DNA of 64,000 bases from DASUXA01 sp036378155 (GTDB lineage Bacteria > Actinomycetota > Actinomycetes > Mycobacteriales > Micromonosporaceae): assembly GCA_036378155.1 (NCBI GenBank), contig DASUXA010000040.1, positions 28,020 to 92,019 on the forward strand, in the 5' to 3' direction. The first letter of the stretch is position 1, and the number at the start of each line of letters is the position of its first letter. The notes below the pieces were generated by a model that did no database searches, was not told the origin of the DNA, and saw only the letters and a program-made list of their open reading frames with translations. Position numbers and translations under genes: made by a program. Of this stretch, positions 1-8,384 are shown one piece after another.

Positions 1-1054
1 AGTTGTTCGGCGAGCCCACGTACACGATGTCCGCGCCCGGCGCCATGCCGTGCACCGCCTCGACGTCGAGGGTCTCCTCGCCGTACCAGCCCTGCGGGTC
101 CTGCACCGGTCCACGCGCGCCACGCGCGCCGGCGACCGGCATCCGGAACGTACCGGGGGCCACGACCTGCGAGAACTGCCCGCCGTTCATGGTCGGCTGA
201 CCGTGCAGAGTGGAGTACTGGTTGACGTCGTCGAGAATGGTCGGCGACGCGTACGCGTCGATGATGGCGACCTTCTCGCCGCGCCCGTCGTTACCGGCCT
301 TGATCGCCGACGCCACGCCGTAGGCGCTCTGCAGCTGACCGGGGGTGTACCCGCACGGGGCGTACGGGGCGGGGGAACCGTTGAGGCCCGGCAGGGTGGT
401 GCCGTCCGGGGTGCCGGTGGTGGCGGTGGTCTTCTGGCCCCAGTACGACGAGCAGGGCTGGGCGTTGAGGAAGACCGGCGACGGCGGCGCGTGGCTGATC
501 AGGGCGGCGGAGTCGTCCAGACCGACGACCGCGTCCACCATGCTCAGATCGGCGGGCACGGACAGCGCCGACTCGGGGGCGTGCAGGGTCAGTCCGTCCT
601 TGGTGTACAGGCCGATCTTCGCGCCGAACGCCTTCTCAGCCTGCTCGACCGTGCCCTCGGCGGCGACGTAGTGCCCGTTCTGCGGCGTGTAGTCGACGGT
701 GAAGCCGGCGTCGCGCAGCCACTTCTGTACCGCCGTGACGTCCGACTGCTTCGGGGCGAACTGGGCGCGGAACTGTTCCGGGGTGAGGAACTGTCCATAG
801 CTGGACGATCCCGGCGTGGACACGTCGGTCGCCAGCTTCTGGGCCGCCGCCTCGTCCCGCCAGCCCAGGTATACCCGGAAGCCGACGTGGTCGGTCGACA
901 GGGCGTCGCTCTGCAGCGACGCGGCCTTCGCCCAACTCGGCACGCTGCCGGAAAGTTCGTGCCGGGCGGACGCGCCGGCGACGCCGTTCACCGCGAACGC
1001 GGCGACGGCGCCGAGCGCGACCACCCCGGCGATGATCGGTACGGGTTTGCGCAT
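1..1054 (-). CDS. Secreted S53 (sedolisin/kumamolisin-type) peptidase, 3' part missing
   Basis: The gene reads leftward and runs off the left edge; about 351 codons are present. The start ATG has a GAGGT sequence a few bases upstream. An Arg-Lys N-terminus is followed by a hydrophobic signal segment (about residues 5-28). Residues ~35-185 look like a pro-kumamolisin activation domain (YGQFLTPEQFRAQFAP is typical). The catalytic domain starts near residue 235. GEETLDVEAVHGMAPGA holds the S53 Glu and Asp, by my count Glu326 and Asp330 with the family's four-residue spacing. The nucleophile motif SGTSA must lie beyond the edge. S53 enzymes are secreted acid-active serine-carboxyl endopeptidases that remove their own prodomain. 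Activity cannot be confirmed without the missing Ser. Confidence 0.9.
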   Translation of the reverse strand, partial: MRKPVPIIAGVVALGAVAAFAVNGVAGASARHELSGSVPSWAKAASLQSDALSTDHVGFRVYLGWRDEAAAQKLATDVSTPGSSSYGQFLTPEQFRAQFAPKQSDVTAVQKWLRDAGFTVDYTPQNGHYVAAEGTVEQAEKAFGAKIGLYTKDGLTLHAPESALSVPADLSMVDAVVGLDDSAALISHAPPSPVFLNAQPCSSYWGQKTTATTGTPDGTTLPGLNGSPAPYAPCGYTPGQLQSAYGVASAIKAGNDGRGEKVAIIDAYASPTILDDVNQYSTLHGQPTMNGGQFSQVVAPGTFRMPVAGARGARGPVQDPQGWYGEETLDVEAVHGMAPGADIVYVGSPNN

Positions 1055-1287
1055 GAGCACCTCATCGGATCTGGCTGCGGCCGACCTGAACGGCGCGCAC
1101 GCAGATCACGGTCGGTCGGTGAGCAGAAAGCTCGCGACGATGGTTATACCTGGCAACGGCGACGCTCGGCGCCCTCGCCCGACGGCGATTGGCTGCAAAC
1201 GAGGGTGCCGGCAAGGGTTACGAGGGCCTTAGCCAGCGCGAACGTCGACCGACCGGGCACCACACGGTCGACCCGAGGGGCGGCGGT

Positions 1288-2064
1288 TCAGGCGGGCGGG
1301 GCGAGCGGCAGGTCGTCCGAGCGCCAGGCGGTACCGTCGTCCGCGACCACGGCGACCCGGTACCCGACGAGGTCGGCGAGCCAGGTCAGCCCGGCGCGTC
1401 CCATCGCGACACCGGCGGTGGCGTAGGCGTCGGCGCGGCCCAGGTCGGTACCGACCACGGTCACCGAACACAGCCCGGCGGCGGCGGTGCCCCGGTGCGG
1501 GTCGACCACGTGGTGACCGCGCTCGTACGTGCCGGACGTGGCGACCGCCAGGTCGGTGCCTTCCAGCACCCAGCACACCCGATCCGCCTGCCGGGGGTGG
1601 CGTACCCCGATCCGCCACGGCTGCCCCGGCGCCTGGTGCCCGCGTACCCGCACGTCACCGCCGGCGTTCAGGCAGTGGTTCGGGCAACCGGCGGCGAGCA
1701 GCCGGTCCGACGCGACCTGGACCGCCCAGCCCTTCACGAATCCCGACGGGTCCAGCGCGCCGGTCGCGTACACGTCGAAGTAGCCCTCGGTGTCGCGCCA
1801 CAGGTCGGCGCAGGCGTCCAGGACCAGCCGCAGGTCCGCGGAGCAGTCGGCGAGCGACGTCTCGCCGCGCGCCAGCCGGTTGACCTCGCTGTCGTGCCGG
1901 AACGTGCTGAACCGCCGATCCACCTCGTGCAGCCAGGCGAACACCTGGGCGGCGAGCCGGTCCAGGGTGTGCGCCGGCAGCGGGTCGGACAGGTGCAGGC
2001 TGACCGGCATGCCCATGACCTGCTCCACGCGGCGCAGCCCGGGCAGCCTGGTCACGCTAGGCAT
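1288..2064 (-). CDS. apbE: ApbE family FAD:protein FMN transferase
   Basis: A 258-residue protein with the ApbE layout: GMPVSLHL near the N-terminus, FSTFRHDSEVNRL (about residues 52-64), DPSGFVKGWAV, LNAGGDVRVRG and the GTYERGHHVVDP/ATAGVAMG block near the C-terminus. ApbE enzymes move FMN from FAD onto a Thr/Ser of target proteins in an S/T-G-A-T context. The gene overlaps the end of the upstream FMN-binding gene by 8 bases, and that partner carries an SGAT motif, so it is the likely substrate. No signal peptide or lipobox is evident, unlike many ApbE lipoproteins, so flavinylation may happen in the cytoplasm or the protein is exported another way. Family assignment is secure; the substrate is inferred. 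Confidence 0.93.
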   Translation of the reverse strand: MPSVTRLPGLRRVEQVMGMPVSLHLSDPLPAHTLDRLAAQVFAWLHEVDRRFSTFRHDSEVNRLARGETSLADCSADLRLVLDACADLWRDTEGYFDVYATGALDPSGFVKGWAVQVASDRLLAAGCPNHCLNAGGDVRVRGHQAPGQPWRIGVRHPRQADRVCWVLEGTDLAVATSGTYERGHHVVDPHRGTAAAGLCSVTVVGTDLGRADAYATAGVAMGRAGLTWLADLVGYRVAVVADDGTAWRSDDLPLAPPA

Positions 2065-2596
2065 GCGCGGCGTCCAGCGCCGACTGCAGCGACGTCTTGT
2101 ACGCGGTGCTGGTGTAGGTGGCGCCGGAAACGGTGGCGATGGCGGCGCTCTGCGCGGCGAGCGCCTCCTGGCGCAGCTTCGGAACGGCGTTCGCGTTGAT
2201 CTTGGCGGAGGTCTCGGGTGACGTCGGATAGGTGGCGCTCACGTCGGTGACCCGGCCGCCGGAGACGGTGATGGTGACCTTGACCGTGCCGTACTTCTCG
2301 GTCACCGCCCGCCCGGCGAACGTGCCGTTCGTCAACCCGGTCGTCTTCGTCGGCGGGTTGGCCGACGTGCCGGTACGACTCGGGCGGGCGGAGGCCGATC
2401 CGCCGTGGGCGGCGGGCGGCGTCGGACCGCGCGAGGCGGAGCCGGTGGGCGTGGCGGTCGGATCGCCCGCCGCCCCGACGTCGCCGGTCGCGGCCGCCGC
2501 CTGCGGTGCCGTCAGCGGGTTGGTGCCCAGCTTCGCCCCGACGAGCAGGCTGGTGCCGGCGACGGTACCGAGAACAGCGAAGACGGCGCGACGCAC
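2057..2596 (-). CDS. FMN-binding domain protein (covalent flavin carrier)
   Basis: A 179-residue protein starting with GTG behind a GGAGGT ribosome site. It has a short N-terminal hydrophobic segment (about residues 4-22), which should export or anchor it. A Thr/Pro/Ser-rich, probably disordered stretch follows (to about residue 90), then a small FMN-binding domain ending in ATVSGATYTSTAYKTSLQSA. SGAT is the ApbE flavinylation motif, and its Thr is the predicted covalent FMN site. It lies between the membrane reductase and apbE in one operon, so it probably receives electrons outside the membrane. Related domains occur in NqrC/RnfG and in extracellular electron transfer systems. The terminal acceptor is unknown. 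Confidence 0.88.
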   Translation of the reverse strand: MRRAVFAVLGTVAGTSLLVGAKLGTNPLTAPQAAAATGDVGAAGDPTATPTGSASRGPTPPAAHGGSASARPSRTGTSANPPTKTTGLTNGTFAGRAVTEKYGTVKVTITVSGGRVTDVSATYPTSPETSAKINANAVPKLRQEALAAQSAAIATVSGATYTSTAYKTSLQSALDAAHA

Positions 2597-2611
2597 CGGA
2601 TACCTCCAGGC

Positions 2612-4243
2612 TCAGAATTCGAACGGGTCGAGGTGGATCTGCTTGCGGGGCACGCGCAGCCGACGCAGCGTCTTGACCGAGGCGGCGATCAGCCCCTGCG
2701 GCCCGCACAGGTACACGTCGCGCCGGGTGACGTCCGGTACCAGCTGGCGCATGCCCTTCGGGGTGAACACGTGCTTCGGCCACGGGTCGTCCCGCGATCC
2801 GAGCACGTACCAGACGTACGCCTCCTTCTCGTACGCCAGCCAGTCCAACTCGGCGCGGAACACCAGTTCCTGCTCGCTCGCGGCGCGGTAGATCACCACC
2901 GCGCCCGGCGGTACCTCCTCCAGCAACGCACGGATCGGCGCGATCCCGCTCCCGGCGGCGATCAGCAGGGTGCGGTTGCGCCTGCGGCGGTCGGCGGTGA
3001 ACACCCCGGACGGGCCCTCGGCGAACACCCGCACGCCCGGACGCAGCCGTCGCAGGTCGTCGGTGTGGTCGCCGACCACCTTGACGGTCAGGCGCAGCCA
3101 CGATCCGTTGGGCGCGGCGGACAGCGAGAACGGGTGCGCCTGCCACCAGCAGCCACGGGTCAGGAAGCGCCACCGGAAGTACTGCCCGGCACGTACCCGC
3201 AGGCCGTCGAGCCGGCGTCCGGTGATGTAGATCGAGATCATGTCGTTGCCTTCCGGCACGACCTCCGCGACCCGCAGCAGGTGGCGCAGGTTGAGCGCCA
3301 GCGGCGCGAGGACCCGACCCCACACCAGGCACGCCACGACCAGCAGGTACAACGCCGTCCAGTACCACCGGCCGAAGCCCGGCCGGAACAGTTCCTGACC
3401 GGTGGCGAACTGGTGCCCGTACCCGAGCAGCAGTACCAGGTAGCTGGACAGGTGGATGTAGTACCAGCCCTCGTACGGCAGCAGGCGGCGGATCGCGCGT
3501 ACCGCGGTGACCGCCACCGCGACCAGGATCCCGGTCGCCACGAACGCGCTGATCATGTCCTCGTACGTGGTGAGCATCGTCCACGTCTCGCGGGCGATCG
3601 AGACCCGCTCGCTGTCGGCGTACCCGACGATGACGAGCGCGACGTGCGCCAGGACCGCCAGGAACAGGAATCCGCCCAGTTCGCGGTGCCACATCAGCAG
3701 GTCGTGGGCGCCGATCCAGCGTTCGAGCCAGCCCACCCGGCTCATCAGCAGGACTTGGACGACCAGTACGAACCCGCCGATCAGCCCGGTGATGCGACCG
3801 GCCGCGGTGAGCACGTCGCCGAGGGTGTTCAGCGAGTGCGCCGGCGTGTCCAGCCACCACACTTCGAGGCTGGCGGCGAGGGCGAACCAGAAGAAGACGG
3901 TGATGAAGGTCCGTCCGCCGGCGCCGTCGCGGGCGCCCGCCGCAACCGGGGGGCGGATCGACGACGTGGCGACCGGCGGAGTCGCCCACTGGCTGCCCGG
4001 CTGTGCCGTGGCCTGCGCCGCGGTGGAGTCCACCGCCGGCTCGCCCACCCAGGGCGCCGGGACCGGCTCGACCCAGGGCGCCGGGACCGGCTCGCCGGCC
4101 CAGCCGACTGTCGCGCTCTCGCCGACCGGCGGTGCCGGTGTCGAGACCGCCGGTTCGGCGACCGCCGCCGTCGCCCACGGTTCGCCTACCCACGGCTCGT
4201 CCGGTGAGCGCACCACCGGCGACGCGTACCCGTATCCATCCAT
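2612..4243 (-). CDS. Ferric-reductase-like transmembrane flavoprotein (FAD/NAD(P) domain)
   Basis: About 543 residues from the chosen ATG. A cytoplasmic, Pro/Ala/Glu/Trp-rich leader of ~90 residues contains repeats of the type WVEPVPAP/WVGEP. Six membrane segments (about 100-310) follow, with two His pairs (in WHRELGGFLFLAVLAH and IHLSSYLVLLLGYGH) suited to bis-heme binding. The C-terminal half is a ferredoxin-reductase fold: HPFSLSAAP for FAD, GSGIAPIRALLEE and YLCGPQGL for NAD(P)H, and a final FEF. It should carry electrons from cytoplasmic NAD(P)H across the membrane to the FMN-binding partner. A GTG at 4327 would add 28 residues, but that stretch has poor third-position GC, so the start at 4243 is preferred. 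Neither start has a good ribosome site. Confidence 0.87.
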   Translation of the reverse strand: MDGYGYASPVVRSPDEPWVGEPWATAAVAEPAVSTPAPPVGESATVGWAGEPVPAPWVEPVPAPWVGEPAVDSTAAQATAQPGSQWATPPVATSSIRPPVAAGARDGAGGRTFITVFFWFALAASLEVWWLDTPAHSLNTLGDVLTAAGRITGLIGGFVLVVQVLLMSRVGWLERWIGAHDLLMWHRELGGFLFLAVLAHVALVIVGYADSERVSIARETWTMLTTYEDMISAFVATGILVAVAVTAVRAIRRLLPYEGWYYIHLSSYLVLLLGYGHQFATGQELFRPGFGRWYWTALYLLVVACLVWGRVLAPLALNLRHLLRVAEVVPEGNDMISIYITGRRLDGLRVRAGQYFRWRFLTRGCWWQAHPFSLSAAPNGSWLRLTVKVVGDHTDDLRRLRPGVRVFAEGPSGVFTADRRRRNRTLLIAAGSGIAPIRALLEEVPPGAVVIYRAASEQELVFRAELDWLAYEKEAYVWYVLGSRDDPWPKHVFTPKGMRQLVPDVTRRDVYLCGPQGLIAASVKTLRRLRVPRKQIHLDPFEF

Positions 4244-4647
4244 CGGGTTAGGTGGTACCAGCGGAACGGCCAGTTGCGCCAGTGCCGCGGGGCAGTCTGA
4301 AGGGACTTTTGACGTGGCAATGGACACGCGCGCCGAATACGTTCGCGCAGCGCTGTCAGATGATTGCCGTGCGCATTGGAGTCACCCTCCAATTACCGTG
4401 CGCCACATCGAGATCCGACCCCGGCGGAAATGGCGCCGCACCGCCGACCGTCGCGGGCATTGTCCGGTACGTACCACCGATTCCGCACGACACAGCGGAA
4501 ATGACCGAAACGTCGTGCGCAACTTACCCGCGCGCTCCGGTCGGCGAGCCGTCGGGCCCGTGCCACAATTCGCCATCAGCGAAAACGACGGGATGTCGGT
4601 CGCCGTGACCACGGCGCGCGTCGATAGCCGATGATACGATCACAGAC
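4244..4647. other. Divergent intergenic region between reductase operon and MarR gene
   Basis: About 400 bases with lower GC and low third-position GC in every frame, so I see no convincing gene. It must hold the promoters of the leftward reductase operon and the rightward MarR gene. TACGAT at 4635-4640 sits seven bases before the GTG at 4648, where a -10 element of a leaderless transcript would be. No clear -35 is visible. Confidence 0.5.
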
Positions 4648-5124
4648 GTGGCAGCAGATAGAAATCAATTGATTTCTGACGACGTTGTCCGATCCTCACT
4701 TCCGTTGTCGACCGCGGTCGCCGTGTGGCCCGGATTCGCGTTGCGCAAGGCGTCACAGCGCTTCGCCGCGATGGCTGAGGAGATGCTCGGACCGTCCGGA
4801 CTGACCCTGCGCCACTTCGGCGTGCTGTGCTCGGTGCACGCCGAACCCGGACAGAACCAGCGGGTCATCGGCGAGCGGCTGCGCATCGACCGCAGCAGCG
4901 TGGTCACCATCCTCGACGATCTGGAGCGCGCCGGCCTGCTCCAACGCCGCCGGGCGGACCGGCGCACCTTCGCCCTGCACCTGACCGACGCCGGCGCGGA
5001 ACGCCTGTCCGAACTCGAGGCGATCATGGCGCGCCTGCACGCCGAGTTCCTCGCCCCGCTGTCCCCCGCCGAACAGACCGTTCTCCGCGAACTGCTGATC
5101 AGGCTCGCCGAGGGTCGCGCCTGA
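4648..5124 (+). CDS. MarR family transcriptional regulator
   Basis: A 158-residue protein with the MarR winged-helix fold. Recognition helix region is RLRIDRSSVVTILDDLERAG (about residues 79-98) and the wing is RRRADRRTFALHLTDAG, with the family's D-x-R signature. The N- and C-terminal helices are for dimerisation. The GTG start has no ribosome site but lies seven bases after a -10-like TACGAT, which would fit a leaderless mRNA. A perfect 18-bp palindrome at 4660-4677 lies inside the first codons, which raises the chance that translation really starts further in (GTG near 4720). Targets are unknown. It is divergent from the flavin electron-transfer operon and convergent with the aldehyde dehydrogenase gene. 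Confidence 0.9.
   Translation: MAADRNQLISDDVVRSSLPLSTAVAVWPGFALRKASQRFAAMAEEMLGPSGLTLRHFGVLCSVHAEPGQNQRVIGERLRIDRSSVVTILDDLERAGLLQRRRADRRTFALHLTDAGAERLSELEAIMARLHAEFLAPLSPAEQTVLRELLIRLAEGRA
4660..4677. promoter_or_regulatory. Perfect 18-bp palindrome, probable MarR operator
   Basis: AGAAATCAATTGATTTCT is its own reverse complement and is strikingly AT-rich for this genome. Its length and symmetry match operators of MarR dimers. It lies 12 bases inside the MarR gene from the GTG, or just upstream if the true start is later. Autorepression is inferred. Confidence 0.6.
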
Positions 5125-5136
5125 CCGCCGCGCCCG

Positions 5137-6546
5137 CTACTCGGTGTGCGGCGCGCCGCCGCTTGCTGTGCCGGGTCCCACCCACACCGTCTTGAGGTTG
5201 CAGAACTCGCGGATGCCGTGCGCGGACAGTTCCCGTCCGTACCCGGAGTTCTTCACCCCGCCGAACGGCAGCGACGGGTACGACGTGGTCATCCCGTTCA
5301 CGAACACCATGCCGGCGTCCAGATCGTCGACGAAGCGGCGCTGCTCGTCCGGATCGGTGGTCCAGGCGTTGGAGCCGAGTCCGAAGTCGCAGTCGTTGGC
5401 GATCGCGATCGCCTCGTCGTACGACGACACCCGGTACAGCCCGGCGACCGGCCCGAACACCTCCTCGTGCCACATGCGCATGTCCGGAGTCAGGTCCGCG
5501 ACCACCGTCGGCGGGTACCACCAGCCCGCCCGGTCCGGCACCCGTCCCCCGCACAGCACCCGGGCGCCCTTGGCGACCGCGTCGGCGACCTGCTCGTGTA
5601 CCCCGTCGCGACCGGATTCCAAGGCGAGCGGCCCGACGTCGGTACCGTCGGCGGTCGGGTCACCGACCGACAGCCGCGACATCCTCGCCACGAACGCCTC
5701 GGCGAACGCGTCGTACACGTCGGCGTGCACGATGAACCGCTTCGCGGCGATACACGACTGACCGTTGTTCTGGCAGCGCGCCACGGTCGCCACGTCCGCC
5801 GCCGCCTCGACGTCCGCCGACGGCATCACCACGAACGGGTCGCTGCCGCCCAGTTCCAGGACGGTCTTCTTCAACTCCCGTCCGGCGATCGCCGCCACCG
5901 CGCGACCCGCCTGCTCGCTGCCGGTCAGCGTCGCGGCCCGTACCCGGCGGTCGGTGAGCACCCGCTCGACCTTGTCCGAACCGATCAGCAGGGTCTGGAA
6001 CGCGCCGGACGGGAAGCCCACGCGGCGGAACAGGTCCTCCAGGTACAGCGCCGTCTGCGGCACGTTCGACGCGTGCTTGAGCAGCCCCACGTTGCCCGCC
6101 ATCAGAGCGGGCGCGGCGAACCGCATCGCCTGCCAGAGCGGGAAGTTCCACGGCATGACCGCGAGCACCGGACCGAGCGGCTGGTACCGGGCGTAGGCGC
6201 GGACCGCGCCCACGGCGCCCGCGTCGGACGGTTCGTCGGCCAGGAACGACTCGGCGTGCTCGGCGTAGTACCGGCAGGCGTTGGCGCACTTGCTCACCTC
6301 CGCCTTCGCCGACGCCAACGTCTTGCCCATCTCCGTGGTCATCAGCGCGGCCAGGTCGTCACGGTCGCCGTCGAGGAGGTCCGCGGCGCGGCGCATCCAC
6401 TCGCCGCGCTGGGCGAACGAGGTGTCGCGCAGCGCCCGGAACCCGTCGACCGCTCGGCTGATGCAGGCGTCGACCTGCTCGTCCGGCATCGCGTCGAAGG
6501 TCTTGACCACCTGCCCGGTCGCCGGGTTGGTCGTCGTGATCGCCAT
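5137..6546 (-). CDS. gabD: NAD(P)+-dependent succinate-semialdehyde dehydrogenase
   Basis: A 469-residue aldehyde dehydrogenase of full family length starting MAITTTNPATGQ. It has the cofactor and oxyanion blocks VMPWNFPLWQAMR and LTGSEQAGR, the general-base Glu in LELGGSDPFVV, the catalytic Cys265 in NNGQSCIAAKRF, and the C-terminal signature FGGVKNSGYGRELSAHG. The residues around the Cys and the C-terminus match GabD/Sad-type enzymes, which oxidise succinate semialdehyde to succinate in GABA or gamma-hydroxybutyrate degradation. No GABA transaminase is nearby, so another small aldehyde remains possible. The gene converges on the MarR gene with a 12-base gap. The enzyme is soluble and cytoplasmic. 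Confidence 0.9.
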   Translation of the reverse strand: MAITTTNPATGQVVKTFDAMPDEQVDACISRAVDGFRALRDTSFAQRGEWMRRAADLLDGDRDDLAALMTTEMGKTLASAKAEVSKCANACRYYAEHAESFLADEPSDAGAVGAVRAYARYQPLGPVLAVMPWNFPLWQAMRFAAPALMAGNVGLLKHASNVPQTALYLEDLFRRVGFPSGAFQTLLIGSDKVERVLTDRRVRAATLTGSEQAGRAVAAIAGRELKKTVLELGGSDPFVVMPSADVEAAADVATVARCQNNGQSCIAAKRFIVHADVYDAFAEAFVARMSRLSVGDPTADGTDVGPLALESGRDGVHEQVADAVAKGARVLCGGRVPDRAGWWYPPTVVADLTPDMRMWHEEVFGPVAGLYRVSSYDEAIAIANDCDFGLGSNAWTTDPDEQRRFVDDLDAGMVFVNGMTTSYPSLPFGGVKNSGYGRELSAHGIREFCNLKTVWVGPGTASGGAPHTE

Positions 6547-6659
6547 CGTGCCCTCCGTCCTGCCGCGCTCGCGCCGACGCCGTCGAGGTTATGCGAGATC
6601 CATCCACGGCTACCCGGGCGGGCGGGCGGACAAACCGGCGCTGGTGGCAGGCTGTGCGG

Positions 6660-7568
6660 GTGAGACGCGCCCGCACCCGCCGGCTCGTGACGACCGTTGC
6701 GCTGCTCGCCGCGTCGGCGCTGGTCGCGTCGTGTACCGGGGGACCGTCGCCACCCGCCCCGATCGGCGCCGGCACGCCGTCGCCGGATGCGACCGGGCCG
6801 GGCGGCGCCCGACCGGTACCGCGCGCCGAGCACGTCGTGGTCGTGGTCCTCGAGAACCGCGCCGCGACCCAGGTCATCGGCGATCCACAGGCGCCGTGGC
6901 TGAACGGGCTCGCCGCCCGCGGTGCCCTGTTCACCGACGCGCACGCGGTGACCCATCCCAGCCAGCCGAACTACCTGGCGCTGTTCTCCGGCGACACACA
7001 CGGCGTCATCGACGACCACTGCCCGGTGTCGCTGTCCGGACCGACGCTCGCCGGGCAGCTACGCACGGCGGGGGGCTCGTTCGTCGGGTACTCCGAGGGG
7101 CTGCCCGAGCCCGGCTACACCGGCTGCTCCGCCGGGCGGTACGCCCGCAAGCACGCCCCGTGGGTCGACTTTCCGGACCTCGGCAGCGCCGTCGACCAGC
7201 CGCTGACCGCGCTGCCCCGCGACTTCGCGGCGCTGCCCACGGTCGCGTTCGTGATCCCGGACCTGTGCCACGACATGCACGACTGCTCCGTGGCGACGGG
7301 CGACGCGTGGCTGCGCGACCACCTCGACGGGTACCTGACCTGGGCGGCGAGCCACCGGTCGGTGCTGGTCGTGACGTTCGACGAGGACGACAGGGACCAC
7401 GGCAACCACATCGCGACGATCGTGGCGGGCGCGCGCGTGGTCCCCGGCAGGTACGGCGACCCGGTGGACCACTACCGGCTGCTGCGCACCGTCGAGGCGC
7501 TGTGCGGGCTGGGCGGTATCGGCGAGGCGACGCGACGAACGCCGGTGACCGACATCTGGATCGGCTGA
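6660..7568 (+). CDS. Secreted phosphoesterase/acid phosphatase lipoprotein
   Basis: From the GTG at 6660 the 302-residue product begins with a basic n-region (RRARTRR), a hydrophobic core and the lipobox LVASC, so it should be an exported lipoprotein. The mature part has the alkaline-phosphatase-like phosphoesterase signature: VVVVLENR, THPSQPNYLALFSGD (metal site and nucleophile region), FVIPDLCHDMHDC and VVTFDEDD followed by GNHIATIVAG. This family includes phosphatidylinositol-3-phosphatase SapM and AcpA-like acid phosphatases. An in-frame ATG at 6591 would add 23 residues in front of the signal peptide, which is less likely. The last 97 bases overlap the convergent rhomboid-like gene. Confidence 0.85.
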   Translation: MRRARTRRLVTTVALLAASALVASCTGGPSPPAPIGAGTPSPDATGPGGARPVPRAEHVVVVVLENRAATQVIGDPQAPWLNGLAARGALFTDAHAVTHPSQPNYLALFSGDTHGVIDDHCPVSLSGPTLAGQLRTAGGSFVGYSEGLPEPGYTGCSAGRYARKHAPWVDFPDLGSAVDQPLTALPRDFAALPTVAFVIPDLCHDMHDCSVATGDAWLRDHLDGYLTWAASHRSVLVVTFDEDDRDHGNHIATIVAGARVVPGRYGDPVDHYRLLRTVEALCGLGGIGEATRRTPVTDIWIG

Positions 7569-8269
7569 GCGCGGCGGCGAGCCGCGCGGATCTGCCGCGC
7601 CAGCTGCCCCGCCGCGGCGAGCAGCGCGCCGACGAGGACGCCGACCAGGTGCTCACGCTGGGTGGCGCCGTGCAGCGTGGCGCTCTCGACGACCTGGTAC
7701 CCGACCAGTACCAGCGCGAGCCAGGTGACCCGGCGGCTGACCGCCAGGTACGCCAGCAGCGCCAGCACCGCCGCCGACGGCCCCGCGTCCGGATAGTGCA
7801 GGTACCACCGGCTGAGCCCGACCGGCGTGCCCAACCAGATCCACAGCCGTACCGACAGCGTGGCCGCGGCGTGCCCGGCGAAGCTGACCAGCACGGTACG
7901 TCGCGTGCCGAGTGCCGCCTGCGCGGCGGCGAACACCACGCCGACCTGGAGTACCGCGAACCAGAACGGCAGCAGGCTGGCGGGGGCGAAGATCGACAGC
8001 GGGAGCCTGGCGAGCAGTACCGGCAGCGGCAGGTAGTCCTCGACGACCGCGATGTGCCGGACCACGACCTCCCCGGACCGGGTGCGCGCCAGCAGGGCGA
8101 ACAGCACCACGAGCGCCGCCCCGGCAGCCCCCAGCCACAGCTGCGACCAGCGACGCCGTCGCAGCGCCCGACCGAACGGACCCAGCAGGCGGTCCACCTG
8201 GGCGGTCAACGCGACGCCGACGGCGCGACCCCCCGGGCCGCGTACTGCCGTCGGCGACCGTGCTGCCAT
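7472..8269 (-). CDS. Rhomboid-like integral membrane protein
   Basis: A 265-residue multi-pass membrane protein with a basic N-terminus and about six hydrophobic segments. DAGPSAAVLALLAYL resembles the rhomboid segment that carries the active Ser in GxSx. The segment EHLVGVLVGALLAAAG has the His and the GxxxG spacing of the later catalytic helix. This is the pattern of actinobacterial rhomboid-like proteins, in which activity is often doubtful; here GPSA departs from the usual GxSG. The C-terminal ~33 residues are coded antisense to the end of the phosphoesterase gene and look irregular. The start ATG has AAGGCGGGCGG upstream. Substrate and activity are unknown. Confidence 0.65.
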   Translation of the reverse strand: MAARSPTAVRGPGGRAVGVALTAQVDRLLGPFGRALRRRRWSQLWLGAAGAALVVLFALLARTRSGEVVVRHIAVVEDYLPLPVLLARLPLSIFAPASLLPFWFAVLQVGVVFAAAQAALGTRRTVLVSFAGHAAATLSVRLWIWLGTPVGLSRWYLHYPDAGPSAAVLALLAYLAVSRRVTWLALVLVGYQVVESATLHGATQREHLVGVLVGALLAAAGQLARQIRAARRRAQPIQMSVTGVRRVASPIPPSPHSASTVRSSR

Positions 8270-8384
8270 GCCGCCCGCCTTCTGATCACGATCCGTTACC
8301 GACCATTGTTGCCCAGTCAGCGCGCCGCGGAGGTGAGATGCTCAGGGAAACGCCGGGTGCCGGCGGCTGGCGAGAGGGGGCGGC

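Noticed and set aside
4382..4612. 76-codon leftward frame upstream of the MarR gene
   Set aside because: Low third-position GC, no ribosome site, no recognisable domain.
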